Source: Fodinibius saliphilus (GTDB lineage: Bacteria; Bacteroidota; Rhodothermia; Balneolales; Balneolaceae). From it: 64,000 nucleotides of DNA. Shown here one piece after another: positions 1 through 8,848 of this stretch. The position numbers and the translations under genes were made by a program. The notes under the pieces are model-generated. The model was not told the origin of the DNA. It made no database searches and saw only the letters and a program-made list of their open reading frames with translations. Location: NCBI RefSeq assembly GCF_005869845.1, contig NZ_VAWF01000004.1:310001-374000 (forward strand), in the 5' to 3' direction. The first letter of the stretch is position 1, and each line of letters begins with the position of its first letter.

Positions 1-2015
1 ATTCCAAAACGACTACCGAGTCTCTTTTTGACGAATTTCCTCCGACCTCTACAAAAGAGTGGGAAGAGGTTATTTCCAAAGATCTTAACGGGGCCGATTA
101 TAAAGAGAAACTCCGATGGGATACCGGCGAAGGCATTTCTCCACTTCCTTTTTATCGCCGAGAAAATCTCTCCTCTATTAATCGAGAATCGGTCATACAC
201 AAACAGTATTCGGATAAAACCCACAACTCATGGGAAATCCGGGCACCTATTTTTGCCCACTCTATAGAAGAGGCAAACAAAAAGGCCCTACAAGCTTTAA
301 ATCGTGGAGCTGATGGCGTTCAATTCTTTATTCATGTCCAGCGACCGGAAGGAGCCTTAGGCGGTGACCTACGTGGAATACCACTACAGAATCAAAAAGA
401 TTTTACTGATCTTTGTACTGATCTTTCACTTGAAAATACGGCAATCCATTTTGATGCAGGACTTGCGTCTCCTGCGGTATTGGCGATGCTTCGGAATGAA
501 GTTAATAACCGAACGATCAATGCGAACAATGTCCAGGCCACATTTACCTACGACCCTTTTTCTTACATCCTCAAAAAAGGGCAATATCCAAAGGATAAAG
601 AACAGATTTATCGACATCTCCATCAGTTAACTGACTTTACCACTAATCACTTCCCGGGCGTTCAGCCCCTCTGTATTGATGCACGTTTTTATCATAACAC
701 GGGAGGCACTATTGCACAAGAGTTGGGATATGCTCTTTCAGCTGCTTCAGAATATTTATCAATACTTAGCGAGAAGGGGGACAACATTGATGATGTAGCT
801 GACATGCTGCATTTTAACTTTTCTGTGGGATCTAACTATTTTTTGGAAATTGCCAAATTACGAGCTGCACGTCTGCTTTGGAAAAACCTATTGGATGCCT
901 ATGGCGGTGATACCAATCAGCAGGTGTACCTTCATAGTGAAACTTCCCAGTGGAATAAAACACTCTATGATCCCTATACCAATATGTTGCGTACCTCAAC
1001 CGAAGGTATGGCCGCTGCTATAGCAGGTTGCGATGCTATGACGGTCCTCCCATTTGACCAACATTTTCGTCAACCAGATGAGTTTTCTCAACGTATTGCC
1101 CGTAACCAACAGCTTATTCTCAGTGAAGAGGCACACCTCGACAAAGTAGCGGACCCGTCAGCAGGCTCCTACTATATTGAAAAACTTACTGATGCTATCG
1201 GTAAAGAGGCATGGAAACTATTTCAGGATGTAGAAGCGGAAGGGGGGCTATTTAAGGCTATCGAAAATGGCACTGTTCAATCAGCAATTCATGACGCCCA
1301 GAATATGAGAGATCAACAAGTTGCTTCTCGCGGACGAACTTTTGTAGGAACCAACCAGTACTCAAACGCTGACGAAGAAATGAAGGATAAAGTAGAGAAC
1401 ACGCAACATTCGGTTTCACTCGATACTTCCGATACAGACTTTGACCCTAATACAGAAAAATTGTTAGACGATCTCACCACCGCTTTTGCTGATGGGGCTC
1501 AGCTAGGGGATGTAGTTCCTGCACTATTCAACTTCGGCCGCCATCAAATTACTACTATTGCCCCCTATCGCGGCTCACTAGCTTTTGAGGTACTGCGAGT
1601 CGCCACCGAGGAGCATTCATTTACCCCACAAGTGTTAACTTTACCAATGGGAGATAACAAATGGCGGAAAGCACGTTCTACCTTTTCAGCAAACTTCTTT
1701 GGCTGTGCCGGTTACAATATTGAAGAACCTATTGGTTTTGAAAATGTGGATGCAGCTCTTAGTGAAATCAAAGAACAGCAGCCTGATATTGTTGTGCTCT
1801 GCAGTTCCGACAAGGAATACAATGAGCTGGTTCCAAACATTTGTGAGGCCATTGACAAACTCCATAACCGCCCTATTCTTGTTCTGGCAGGGTATCCTAA
1901 AGAACAGGTAAACGATTTTAAAGAAGCGGGAATAGATGAGTTTATTCATGCAAAATGCAATGTTCTCGAAACGCTCAAACGCTTTCAAGAAAAGTTGAAT
2001 ATAACTGTTAATTAG
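1..2015 (+). CDS. mutA: Methylmalonyl-CoA mutase small (beta) subunit, 5' partial
   Basis: The small subunit pairs with the catalytic large subunit encoded next to it; together they interconvert succinyl-CoA and methylmalonyl-CoA. The frame is already open at base 3 and runs 670 codons to the TAG at 2013-2015, so only a few N-terminal residues lie outside the window. An internal ATG at 480 is not the start, because good mutase sequence precedes it (for example the RGADGVQFFIHVQ stretch around bases 303-342). The TIM-barrel part includes NYFLEIAKLRAARLLW and the DPSAGSYYIE motif. The C-terminal B12-fold domain lacks the DxHxxG cobalamin-ligand motif, as is normal for the non-catalytic subunit. 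The next gene is the large subunit, 43 bases downstream. Confidence 0.95.
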   Translation, partial: SKTTTESLFDEFPPTSTKEWEEVISKDLNGADYKEKLRWDTGEGISPLPFYRRENLSSINRESVIHKQYSDKTHNSWEIRAPIFAHSIEEANKKALQALNRGADGVQFFIHVQRPEGALGGDLRGIPLQNQKDFTDLCTDLSLENTAIHFDAGLASPAVLAMLRNEVNNRTINANNVQATFTYDPFSYILKKGQYPKDKEQIYRHLHQLTDFTTNHFPGVQPLCIDARFYHNTGGTIAQELGYALSAASEYLSILSEKGDNIDDVADMLHFNFSVGSNYFLEIAKLRAARLLWKNLLDAYGGDTNQQVYLHSETSQWNKTLYDPYTNMLRTSTEGMAAAIAGCDAMTVLPFDQHFRQPDEFSQRIARNQQLILSEEAHLDKVADPSAGSYYIEKLTDAIGKEAWKLFQDVEAEGGLFKAIENGTVQSAIHDAQNMRDQQVASRGRTFVGTNQYSNADEEMKDKVENTQHSVSLDTSDTDFDPNTEKLLDDLTTAFADGAQLGDVVPALFNFGRHQITTIAPYRGSLAFEVLRVATEEHSFTPQVLTLPMGDNKWRKARSTFSANFFGCAGYNIEEPIGFENVDAALSEIKEQQPDIVVLCSSDKEYNELVPNICEAIDKLHNRPILVLAGYPKEQVNDFKEAGIDEFIHAKCNVLETLKRFQEKLNITVN

Positions 2016-2046
2016 GAATCGGGGCTCATACCCTCCTCATTCCTAA
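2012..2046 (+). terminator. Hairpin between mutA and mutB
   Basis: TTAGGAAT (2012-2019) and ATTCCTAA (2039-2046) form a perfect 8-bp stem. A possible inner GGG/CCC pairing (2022-2024 with 2031-2033) lies inside, and a T-rich run follows (2048-2052). The left arm covers the mutA stop codon and the right arm ends 12 bases before the mutB ATG. It has the form of an intrinsic terminator, but its place inside an evident operon suggests partial termination, attenuation or mRNA-end protection. Confidence 0.4.
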
Positions 2047-2058
2047 ATTTTTATTCTT

Positions 2059-4191
2059 ATGAGACCAGATTTTTCCGATATACCTTTTACCAGCAGTTTT
2101 GATTCCAAGCAATCTGCCAATAACGATAGTTGGGAGACCCCTGAGAAGATCCCTGTAAAACCACAGTTTGATGTCTCTGATATCGAGAATTTAGAACACC
2201 TTGATTACGCAGCAGGAATTCCGCCCTACCTTCGCGGCCCTTACGCTACAATGTATACCTTTCGTCCGTGGACGATTCGTCAATATGCGGGCTTTTCTAC
2301 TGCCGAAGAATCCAACAAATTTTATCGAAAAGCATTGGCCCAGGGACAAAAAGGGCTATCCGTAGCCTTTGACCTTGCCACCCACCGCGGCTACGACTCT
2401 GATCACCCCCGTGTTTCCGGCGATGTAGGAAAAGCCGGCGTGGCTATCGATTCAATATTGGATATGAAGGTTCTGTTCGACCAGATTCCCTTGGATGAGA
2501 TGTCAGTATCCATGACGATGAACGGAGCCGTTATCCCGATTATGGCATTTTATATTGTCACGGCCGAAGAGCAAGGCGTATCCAAAGAAAAGCTGGCCGG
2601 GACCATCCAGAATGACATCCTCAAGGAGTTTATGGTTCGGAATACGTATATCTACCCACCGCGGCCGTCTATGCGAATCATCGGTGATATTTTTGAATAT
2701 ACCTCGCAGTATATGCCTAAGTTTAACTCTATCAGTGTAAGCGGTTATCATATGCAGGAGGCCGGTGCCACATGCGATATTGAACTGGCCTATACCTTGG
2801 CTGACGGCTTGGAATACCTGCGCAAGGGTATTGATGCCGGACTCAACATCGATGACTTTGCTCCGCGTATTTCATTCTTTTGGGCTATTGGGATGAATCA
2901 TTTTATGGAAATTGCAAAGATGCGTGCTGCCCGACTTCTCTGGGCAAAGCTTGTCAAACAGTTCAATCCGGATAACCCTAAGTCGATGTCACTGCGTACG
3001 CACAGCCAAACATCGGGCTGGAGTCTTACCAAACAGGATCCCTATAACAATGTAGCTCGTACCACTACAGAAGCAATGGCCGCGGCACTCGGCCACACCC
3101 AATCGTTACATACGAATGCCCTTGATGAAGCCATTGCCCTTCCTACTGATTTCTCAGCCCGTATTGCCCGGAATACGCAGATCTACCTGCAAGAAGAAAC
3201 GGGTATTACCAAGGCAGTAGATCCGTGGGGTGGCTCTTACTATGTAGAATATCTGACAGACCGCATTGCACGACGTGCCTGGGAACTTATCGAAGAAGTG
3301 GAAGAACTGGGCGGCATGGCCAAAGCTATTGAAACCGGGGTCCCCAAAATGCGTATCGAAGAAGCTGCCGCCCGTAAACAAGCTCGTATCGACTCAGGGC
3401 AAGAAACCATTGTGGGCGTCAACAAATATCAGCTTGACAAAGAAGAACCGATTGATATTCTTGAAGTGGACAATGAAAAGGTTCGTAACAAACAAATTGA
3501 ACGACTTGAAAAATTGCGTGACAAACGCAACGAAGATGAAGTTAACTCGGCCCTAAGTGCCATAACAAAGGCGGCAGCAAGTGGCGAAGGCAATCTCTTG
3601 GAATTAGCCGTTAAAGCAGCCCGAAAGCGAGCAACACTTGGCGAAATTTCCGATGCGATGGAGATAGAGTTCGGGCGTTACAAAGCAACCGTTAGATCAG
3701 TATCAGGCGTGTATTCTTCAGAAATAGACAAAGACGAAAACTTTAAAAAAGCCCAACAACTTGCTGACGACTTTGCCGAACTGGCCGGACGACGCCCCCG
3801 TATTATGGTTGCCAAAATGGGACAAGACGGACACGATCGGGGAGCAAAAGTGATCTCTACCAGCTTTGCTGACCTTGGCTTTGATGTAGATATCGGCCCG
3901 CTGTTCCAAACTCCGGAAGAGGCAGCACGACAAGCAGCAGAAAATGACGTACATATCTTGGGAGTTTCGAGTTTAGCAGCGGGCCATAAAACCCTGATTC
4001 CACAAGTTATTGATGAACTAAAAAAACTGGGTCGCGATGATATTATGGTTATTGTAGGTGGCGTTGTTCCTGAACAGGATTATGAATTTCTCTATGATAA
4101 GGGTGTTGTGGGTATTTTTGGCCCGGGCACAGTTATTTCACTGGCTGCACAACAAATATTGGAGATACTAATCGACAGCCATAATCATTAA
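2059..4191 (+). CDS. mutB: Methylmalonyl-CoA mutase large (alpha) subunit
   Basis: This is the adenosylcobalamin-dependent catalytic subunit (710 residues, the usual family length) that rearranges methylmalonyl-CoA and succinyl-CoA in propionate metabolism. The N-terminal substrate-binding TIM barrel contains [26 protein letters not shown] and the [13 protein letters not shown] motif. The C-terminal B12-binding domain has DGHDRG (D590, H592, G595), whose His is the lower axial cobalt ligand, followed by GVSSLAAGH and the GGVVPEQD loop. There is no Shine-Dalgarno sequence before the ATG. It is co-directional with mutA and is followed after 138 bases by the mutase chaperone meaB. No methylmalonyl-CoA epimerase gene is in view. 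Confidence 0.97.
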   Translation: MRPDFSDIPFTSSFDSKQSANNDSWETPEKIPVKPQFDVSDIENLEHLDYAAGIPPYLRGPYATMYTFRPWTIRQYAGFSTAEESNKFYRKALAQGQKGLSVAFDLATHRGYDSDHPRVSGDVGKAGVAIDSILDMKVLFDQIPLDEMSVSMTMNGAVIPIMAFYIVTAEEQGVSKEKLAGTIQNDILKEFMVRNTYIYPPRPSMRIIGDIFEYTSQYMPKFNSISVSGYHMQEAGATCDIELAYTLADGLEYLRKGIDAGLNIDDFAPRISFFWAIGMNHFMEIAKMRAARLLWAKLVKQFNPDNPKSMSLRTHSQTSGWSLTKQDPYNNVARTTTEAMAAALGHTQSLHTNALDEAIALPTDFSARIARNTQIYLQEETGITKAVDPWGGSYYVEYLTDRIARRAWELIEEVEELGGMAKAIETGVPKMRIEEAAARKQARIDSGQETIVGVNKYQLDKEEPIDILEVDNEKVRNKQIERLEKLRDKRNEDEVNSALSAITKAAASGEGNLLELAVKAARKRATLGEISDAMEIEFGRYKATVRSVSGVYSSEIDKDENFKKAQQLADDFAELAGRRPRIMVAKMGQDGHDRGAKVISTSFADLGFDVDIGPLFQTPEEAARQAAENDVHILGVSSLAAGHKTLIPQVIDELKKLGRDDIMVIVGGVVPEQDYEFLYDKGVVGIFGPGTVISLAAQQILEILIDSHNH

Positions 4192-4329
4192 ATTAAAACC
4201 TGGAAAGTTTGAGAAGACTACTCAAAATAAATCGTTGAGACACCTCCGCCCCTCTTCAGTGAGGGATTCTATGTTCATCATCACAATTTTTTACGGCACA
4301 TAACGAAGTGAGCACGCTTATACGTTACA

Positions 4330-5430
4330 ATGGCTAAAAACCCTAATTCAAATAACGACACAAACCTCTCTGTAAATAAAGGAGTAGATCAAAATACCTC
4401 CATTAACACCAAAGGATTGGATCGTTTCAAAAACAAGCGTAAATCCTTAAACATTGATGATTATGTGTCAGGGATTAAGAATGGAGACCGCACGATTCTC
4501 AGCCAGGCCATAACACTTATTGAAAGCACTAAATCATCTGATCGCGAACTGGCACAAGATATTATTGAAGAATGCCTGCCTGAGACCGGCAACTCTATTC
4601 GCATTGGTATTACCGGTGTTCCTGGTGTAGGAAAGAGTACTTTTATTGAAGCACTGGGTAATTACATTATTGAAGAGGGAAATAAACTAGCGGTATTGGC
4701 AATTGACCCCAGCAGTACCCGAACCAAAGGAAGCATACTGGGCGATAAAACACGTATGGAGACCTTGGCAACCAATGACAATGCTTTTATACGCCCCTCC
4801 CCGACTTCGGGCTCTCTGGGTGGGGTAGCACGTAAGACACGCGAAACGATCTACTTGTGTGAGGCTGCCGGATATGACACTATATTTATTGAAACCGTGG
4901 GAGTAGGCCAATCAGAAACTTCTGTACATTCTATGGTGGATTTCTTTCTGCTTCTTATGCTGGCTGGTGCCGGTGATGAATTGCAGGGTATTAAAAGAGG
5001 TATCATGGAGATGGCAGATACTATCGCTATTAATAAAATTGATGAGACCGCGAAAAAGACGGTTAATCAAGCGGTACAGGAGTATAAAAATGCGTTACAT
5101 CTATATCCTGAAACAGCGTCCGGCTGGTCCCCGGAAGTCACCACCTGTTCGGCCCTTGCAGAGGAAGGTATAAGCGACATCTGGGATATTATCGGCGAGT
5201 ATATAGAGCTTACTAAATCGAATGGCTATTTCGAAGAACAACGAAATAAACAGGCCAAACATTGGATGTATGATACCATCAGCAACCAATTAACGGAGCA
5301 CTTCTATGATAACCCGGATGTAAAGAAGCAACAAGAATCCATTGAAAAAAGGGTATTGCAGGGAAAACTCAGCTCGTTTAAAGCAGCTCAAATGCTTTTA
5401 GAATTATACTTTGAAAGTATCAGCACATAA
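4330..5430 (+). CDS. meaB: Methylmalonyl-CoA mutase-associated GTPase MeaB (ArgK family)
   Basis: MeaB is a G3E-family P-loop GTPase that guards and reloads methylmalonyl-CoA mutase with adenosylcobalamin. The 366-residue protein has a Walker A motif GVPGVGKST (residues 96-104), the AIDPSSTRTKGSILGDKTRM switch region, ETVGVGQSE, and an NKID base-specificity motif. The N-terminal extension of about 35 polar residues (Asn/Lys-rich) is less conserved, so the true start could be a little further in. Its position just after mutAB fits the role. A bidirectional terminator follows at 5529-5564. Confidence 0.95.
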   Translation: MAKNPNSNNDTNLSVNKGVDQNTSINTKGLDRFKNKRKSLNIDDYVSGIKNGDRTILSQAITLIESTKSSDRELAQDIIEECLPETGNSIRIGITGVPGVGKSTFIEALGNYIIEEGNKLAVLAIDPSSTRTKGSILGDKTRMETLATNDNAFIRPSPTSGSLGGVARKTRETIYLCEAAGYDTIFIETVGVGQSETSVHSMVDFFLLLMLAGAGDELQGIKRGIMEMADTIAINKIDETAKKTVNQAVQEYKNALHLYPETASGWSPEVTTCSALAEEGISDIWDIIGEYIELTKSNGYFEEQRNKQAKHWMYDTISNQLTEHFYDNPDVKKQQESIEKRVLQGKLSSFKAAQMLLELYFESIST

Positions 5431-5528
5431 ATGAAAGTTGGGTGGGGAACGCTGCGGAAGGCCAATTCCCTTAATGCTTATCTTTGGAGCTGCTGCCTGA
5501 CAGTTTTACCAAAAATACACTATAAACA

Positions 5529-5564
5529 ATAAAGGTGACTACCCATCCCAGCAGTCACCTTTAT
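5529..5564. terminator. Bidirectional intrinsic terminator between meaB and the convergent minus-strand gene
   Basis: ATAAAGGTGACT (5529-5540) is perfectly complementary to AGTCACCTTTAT (5553-5564), a 12-bp stem with a 12-base loop. It lies between two convergent genes and has A-rich and T-rich flanks, so it can end transcription from either side. Confidence 0.75.
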
Positions 5565-5590
5565 ATACTAACCTAATTGTTCTACTTCCT

Positions 5591-6463
5591 TTACATAGTA
5601 CGCAGTTCAACGTCACCGTCGTCAATATCGATCTCAACACGTGCCTCTCCACCCGAAAGTCGATAAAGTGATCGTCGCTCATCTTTGTCTAGCTCTTCGA
5701 ACATATTATCTGTTCTTATACTGGCATTATCATGGCTGATATCAAAGTCGCCGCCGCCACCGGTAATATTCAATTCCAGCTCGCCATCATCGAAATCAAA
5801 GATATAGAGCCCGTCATTGGCGAGCGAAGTTGTGATATCCATCTCCCCATCATCAAAATCCGCGTCAATTTCATTAAACGCAGCCTGCCGCACATAAACA
5901 TCACCGTCATCCATTCTTACCTTAAGATCACCACGGCCTTCATCCATTCGGATACTGCCATCATCAAGATCAAAGCTAAAGTCATTTCCGGTCATGCCGC
6001 TCAGATCCAAGTCAGAATCATCCGCATTCACAGAAAGAGCGCCCTCAATATCTGATATCTCATAGTCATCATCATCGCCCTGCAAGTCCAGAGAAACATT
6101 GGACGGAACTTCCAAAGTAATACGGTATTCTGATTCCACGCTACCAAACAACATTCTAAATTTCTCTGAATCTACTTCCCTGATATAAAGATCACCTCCG
6201 CGTTCCTCCACTTCAATATCAAATTCTCCACTGGATCCCAGCTTCCAACCATCCACATCGATATTTCGATAGACCACCAAATGGACATTAGAACGATCGG
6301 ATCCTTCAATAGTCACATCTGCATCATCACTGTTGAGGTGCACTGTGCCACCGCTGTCAATTTCATATTCCCTGTCAAGGTTAAAAACGCCATCCTGTGC
6401 ATAAACAGAGATTGACAATATTAGCGTAGCTACTAAAAGAAATAAAAACTTCAATAATTTCAT
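5591..6463 (-). CDS. Exported acidic DUF4097-like beta-repeat protein
   Basis: The protein has 290 residues with a clear signal peptide (about residues 1-22, ending VYAQ). The rest is built of short beta-strand repeats rich in Asp. DDG occurs at residues 167, 185, 204, 225 and 281, with DDAD at 46 and DDSD at 148. This is the pattern of DUF4097-type putative adhesin or beta-solenoid proteins, which predicts a right-handed beta ladder on the periplasmic side or cell surface. The strong acidity could bind cations or reflect adaptation to salt. The exact function is unknown. It lies downstream of cdaA on the same strand, with 82 bases between them. Confidence 0.7.
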   Translation of the reverse strand: MKLLKFLFLLVATLILSISVYAQDGVFNLDREYEIDSGGTVHLNSDDADVTIEGSDRSNVHLVVYRNIDVDGWKLGSSGEFDIEVEERGGDLYIREVDSEKFRMLFGSVESEYRITLEVPSNVSLDLQGDDDDYEISDIEGALSVNADDSDLDLSGMTGNDFSFDLDDGSIRMDEGRGDLKVRMDDGDVYVRQAAFNEIDADFDDGEMDITTSLANDGLYIFDFDDGELELNITGGGGDFDISHDNASIRTDNMFEELDKDERRSLYRLSGGEARVEIDIDDGDVELRTM

Positions 6464-6545
6464 GGTAATACTGATCGGTTTTAATTATTAGTCAGCATAC
6501 CGATACGAGAAAAAGAGTGAATTGTTTTAAATTCTTCGAAAAGAA

Positions 6546-7364
6546 TTAGCTCAAGTTAAGCTCAGACTGGCTGGGAGAAAATGCGACCTCTTCATCTTCG
6601 ATCTCTTGTTCACCAAGCGCTTCCTTCATTTCACTTCGCAACTTTTGTATAGTAAGCCCACTGGTAAGGGATCCATTACGGGCAATAGATATGCGCCCTG
6701 TTTCTTCGGATACCACAACTACAAACACATTGTTAGTTTCTGTAATCCCCACCGCCGCTCGGTGGCGTGTTCCAAACACTGATGATATGTTCTGGTTTTG
6801 TGAAATAGGCAGATAACAACTAGCTGCTACCATCCTATTATTTCTGATCACCACAGCTCCGTCATGCAGGGGCGTATGCTTATTAAATATTGTTTGCAAC
6901 AGCTGACTGTTTACTTTGGCATCCAGCTTAACCCCTACATCAACCAAATCTTGCAGCGAAGAAGTACGGGCAAAAACGATAAGAGCACCTGTTTGTGACT
7001 GGGCCATGGTTCGCACCGCATCAATCACCTCATCGATAATGGTATCTGGGTTTGAACGGACAAAAAGACGATCAAGGTTGGTGTTTTGGCCTAGCCTATA
7101 GAGCAGCTTGCGAATTTCAGGTTGGAATATGATAAATACGGCCAAGACTCCAACATCTAATATACCGCGCAGAATAAAATTAATGGTAGTAAGTCCGGCC
7201 GCACTTACTACGGCATTAATAACAATAATAAATACAAGGCCAACAGCTGCTTGAATGGCAAAGGTTCCCCGTATCCATCGGTATAGATAAAACAATACCA
7301 TGGTAATAATCAGGACTTCGATAAAGTCCTTAATACCAAATTCCAAGAAACCTATGGGAATCAA
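6546..7364 (-). CDS. cdaA: Diadenylate cyclase CdaA (c-di-AMP synthase)
   Basis: CdaA condenses two ATP into cyclic di-AMP, the second messenger that controls potassium and osmolyte balance. The 272-residue protein has three N-terminal membrane segments (about 13-28, 38-55 and 65-82), then the DAC domain with the catalytic DGA (168-170, in LHDGAVVI) and RHRAA (200-204, in GTRHRAAVGITE). The C-terminal tail is acidic. It lies downstream of folP on the same strand with a 118-base gap, an arrangement also seen in Bacteroidota. No CdaR-like or GlmM gene is adjacent, unlike in Firmicutes. Confidence 0.95.
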   Translation of the reverse strand: MIPIGFLEFGIKDFIEVLIITMVLFYLYRWIRGTFAIQAAVGLVFIIVINAVVSAAGLTTINFILRGILDVGVLAVFIIFQPEIRKLLYRLGQNTNLDRLFVRSNPDTIIDEVIDAVRTMAQSQTGALIVFARTSSLQDLVDVGVKLDAKVNSQLLQTIFNKHTPLHDGAVVIRNNRMVAASCYLPISQNQNISSVFGTRHRAAVGITETNNVFVVVVSEETGRISIARNGSLTSGLTIQKLRSEMKEALGEQEIEDEEVAFSPSQSELNLS

Positions 7365-7482
7365 TGGGGTTACCTCAATTAACTAAATATTCCTTTTACA
7401 AGAATATAACGATAAATTAGAGAAGTTTTTTGTGGTACTGAAATAAATAAAATTGAAAGCACCTAAGAAAGGAATAGTGGTA

Positions 7483-8343
7483 CTATTTCTCTTTTTCAGA
7501 GATAGCCTTATAAACCAATAATGAATCATGGGCTTCTTTCACATCGTGAACACGTATTATTTTAGCCCCTTTTCTCATTGCATCGTAGTGCAATGCTACG
7601 GTTCCGGTAACACGTCCTTCTGTTGGGCGGTCGTTCAGAATAGCACCCAACATTGACTTACGTGATGCGCCAACCATTACGGGATGTCCCAAAGCCTTGA
7701 ACTTATCCAGGTGTGCCAACAACTCCAGGTTGTGATCCAACGTTTTGCCAAATCCAATACCGGGATCTACTATAACATTCTCGAGCCCCTTTTTTCTAAG
7801 CTGATCCAGCTGATCTTCAAAAAAGTGGTAAATATCATTAACCACATTTTTGTAACTGGGATCGTCTTGCATGTTTTTGGGATTACCCTGCGAATGCATC
7901 ATAATGTAAGCAGCATCAAACTCCAGGCATAGATCTGCAAAACGTGGTTCTTTTTGCAAACCACTTATATCATTGATAAAATGTGTGCCCAAATTCAGGG
8001 CTTCTTTAGCAACCTTATATTTCGTGGTGTCCACCGAGAAGAAGGTATCCGGGAACTGAGGAATGGCTTTCTCCAGAATGGGTATTACCCTATTCAATTC
8101 CTCTTTTTCAGCAACAGGATCAGAACCTGGTCGTGTGGATTCTCCCCCCACATCAATAATAGAAGCACCATTGGCAACCATCGATGCAATGCGCTCCAGG
8201 GCATCATCCAGTTCATTAAATTCTCCCCCGTCTGAAAAGGAATCAGGGGTCGCATTCAAAATCCCCATAATTTGTGGAGAAGAAAGGTCGAGCCTTTGGT
8301 CTCTTATTAGAAAAGTTTGTTTCGCGGGAGAGCTTTGCTTCAT
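7483..8343 (-). CDS. folP: Dihydropteroate synthase
   Basis: FolP joins 6-hydroxymethyl-dihydropterin pyrophosphate to p-aminobenzoate in folate synthesis and is the target of sulfonamides. The 286-residue protein shows the two family signatures: MGILNATPDSFSDGG (26-40) and DVGGESTRPGS (64-74). Further motifs are SVDTTK, NDISG, DPGIGFGKT and the late RVHDV motif. It is complete and of normal length. The gene lies upstream of cdaA on the minus strand. Confidence 0.96.
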   Translation of the reverse strand: MKQSSPAKQTFLIRDQRLDLSSPQIMGILNATPDSFSDGGEFNELDDALERIASMVANGASIIDVGGESTRPGSDPVAEKEELNRVIPILEKAIPQFPDTFFSVDTTKYKVAKEALNLGTHFINDISGLQKEPRFADLCLEFDAAYIMMHSQGNPKNMQDDPSYKNVVNDIYHFFEDQLDQLRKKGLENVIVDPGIGFGKTLDHNLELLAHLDKFKALGHPVMVGASRKSMLGAILNDRPTEGRVTGTVALHYDAMRKGAKIIRVHDVKEAHDSLLVYKAISEKEK

Positions 8344-8425
8344 TAATTGCCGGATATGAGATTACGTTACAAAGTGATTAGGCAACTACACTTAAAAACA
8401 TAATCACCTAAACACTGCATATATA

Positions 8426-8761
8426 CTACCAGGTTTCTTGAAGATGTTCGAGCTTTTCTTCGACTTCTGCCCATTCATCGGCATCTTCCATCTCTTCTGT
8501 GGTTTGATTAATTATATGATCAGCCCACTCTTCGGCCAGCTGTTCATTAAGATCGATATAGTGCTCCCATTCCATAGGTACTTCATCATCGGGATAAATC
8601 GCTTCTACCGGGCATTCTGCCACACAAGCATCACAATCAATACATTCAAGCGGATCAATCGTCAGGAAGTTGGGGCCTTCCCGAAAGGCATCAACCGGGC
8701 ACACTGCTGCGCAATTTGTATACTTACAGTTAATGCATGGTTCTGTTACTACGTAGGCCAT
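8426..8761 (-). CDS. fdxA: Seven-iron ferredoxin (3Fe-4S / 4Fe-4S), FdxA type
   Basis: This is a small electron carrier. The cysteines at 9, 12, 17, 21, 40, 43, 46 and 50 follow the Azotobacter ferredoxin I pattern shifted by one. By analogy C9, C17 and C50 hold the 3Fe-4S cluster, and C21, C40, C43 and C46 hold the 4Fe-4S cluster. The linker DAFREGPNFLTIDPLECIDC is typical of FdxA. The C-terminal half (about 60-111) is very acidic and probably helical, as in FdxA. It stands alone between folP and the phosphodiesterase, so its redox partner cannot be read from the context. Confidence 0.9.
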   Translation of the reverse strand: MAYVVTEPCINCKYTNCAAVCPVDAFREGPNFLTIDPLECIDCDACVAECPVEAIYPDDEVPMEWEHYIDLNEQLAEEWADHIINQTTEEMEDADEWAEVEEKLEHLQETW

Positions 8762-8848
8762 TAGGTTCTTCTATTCTATTGCTGTTTTAAATTTGGACTA
8801 AATATCTCGGCTTCAGCGGATAGATGCAATGTTGATCGGCAAGAAACC

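Noticed and set aside
4192-4329. Cobalamin riboswitch near the mutase genes
   Set aside because: Only a 5-bp hairpin (4250-4265) is present; no B12-box-like sequence is seen here.
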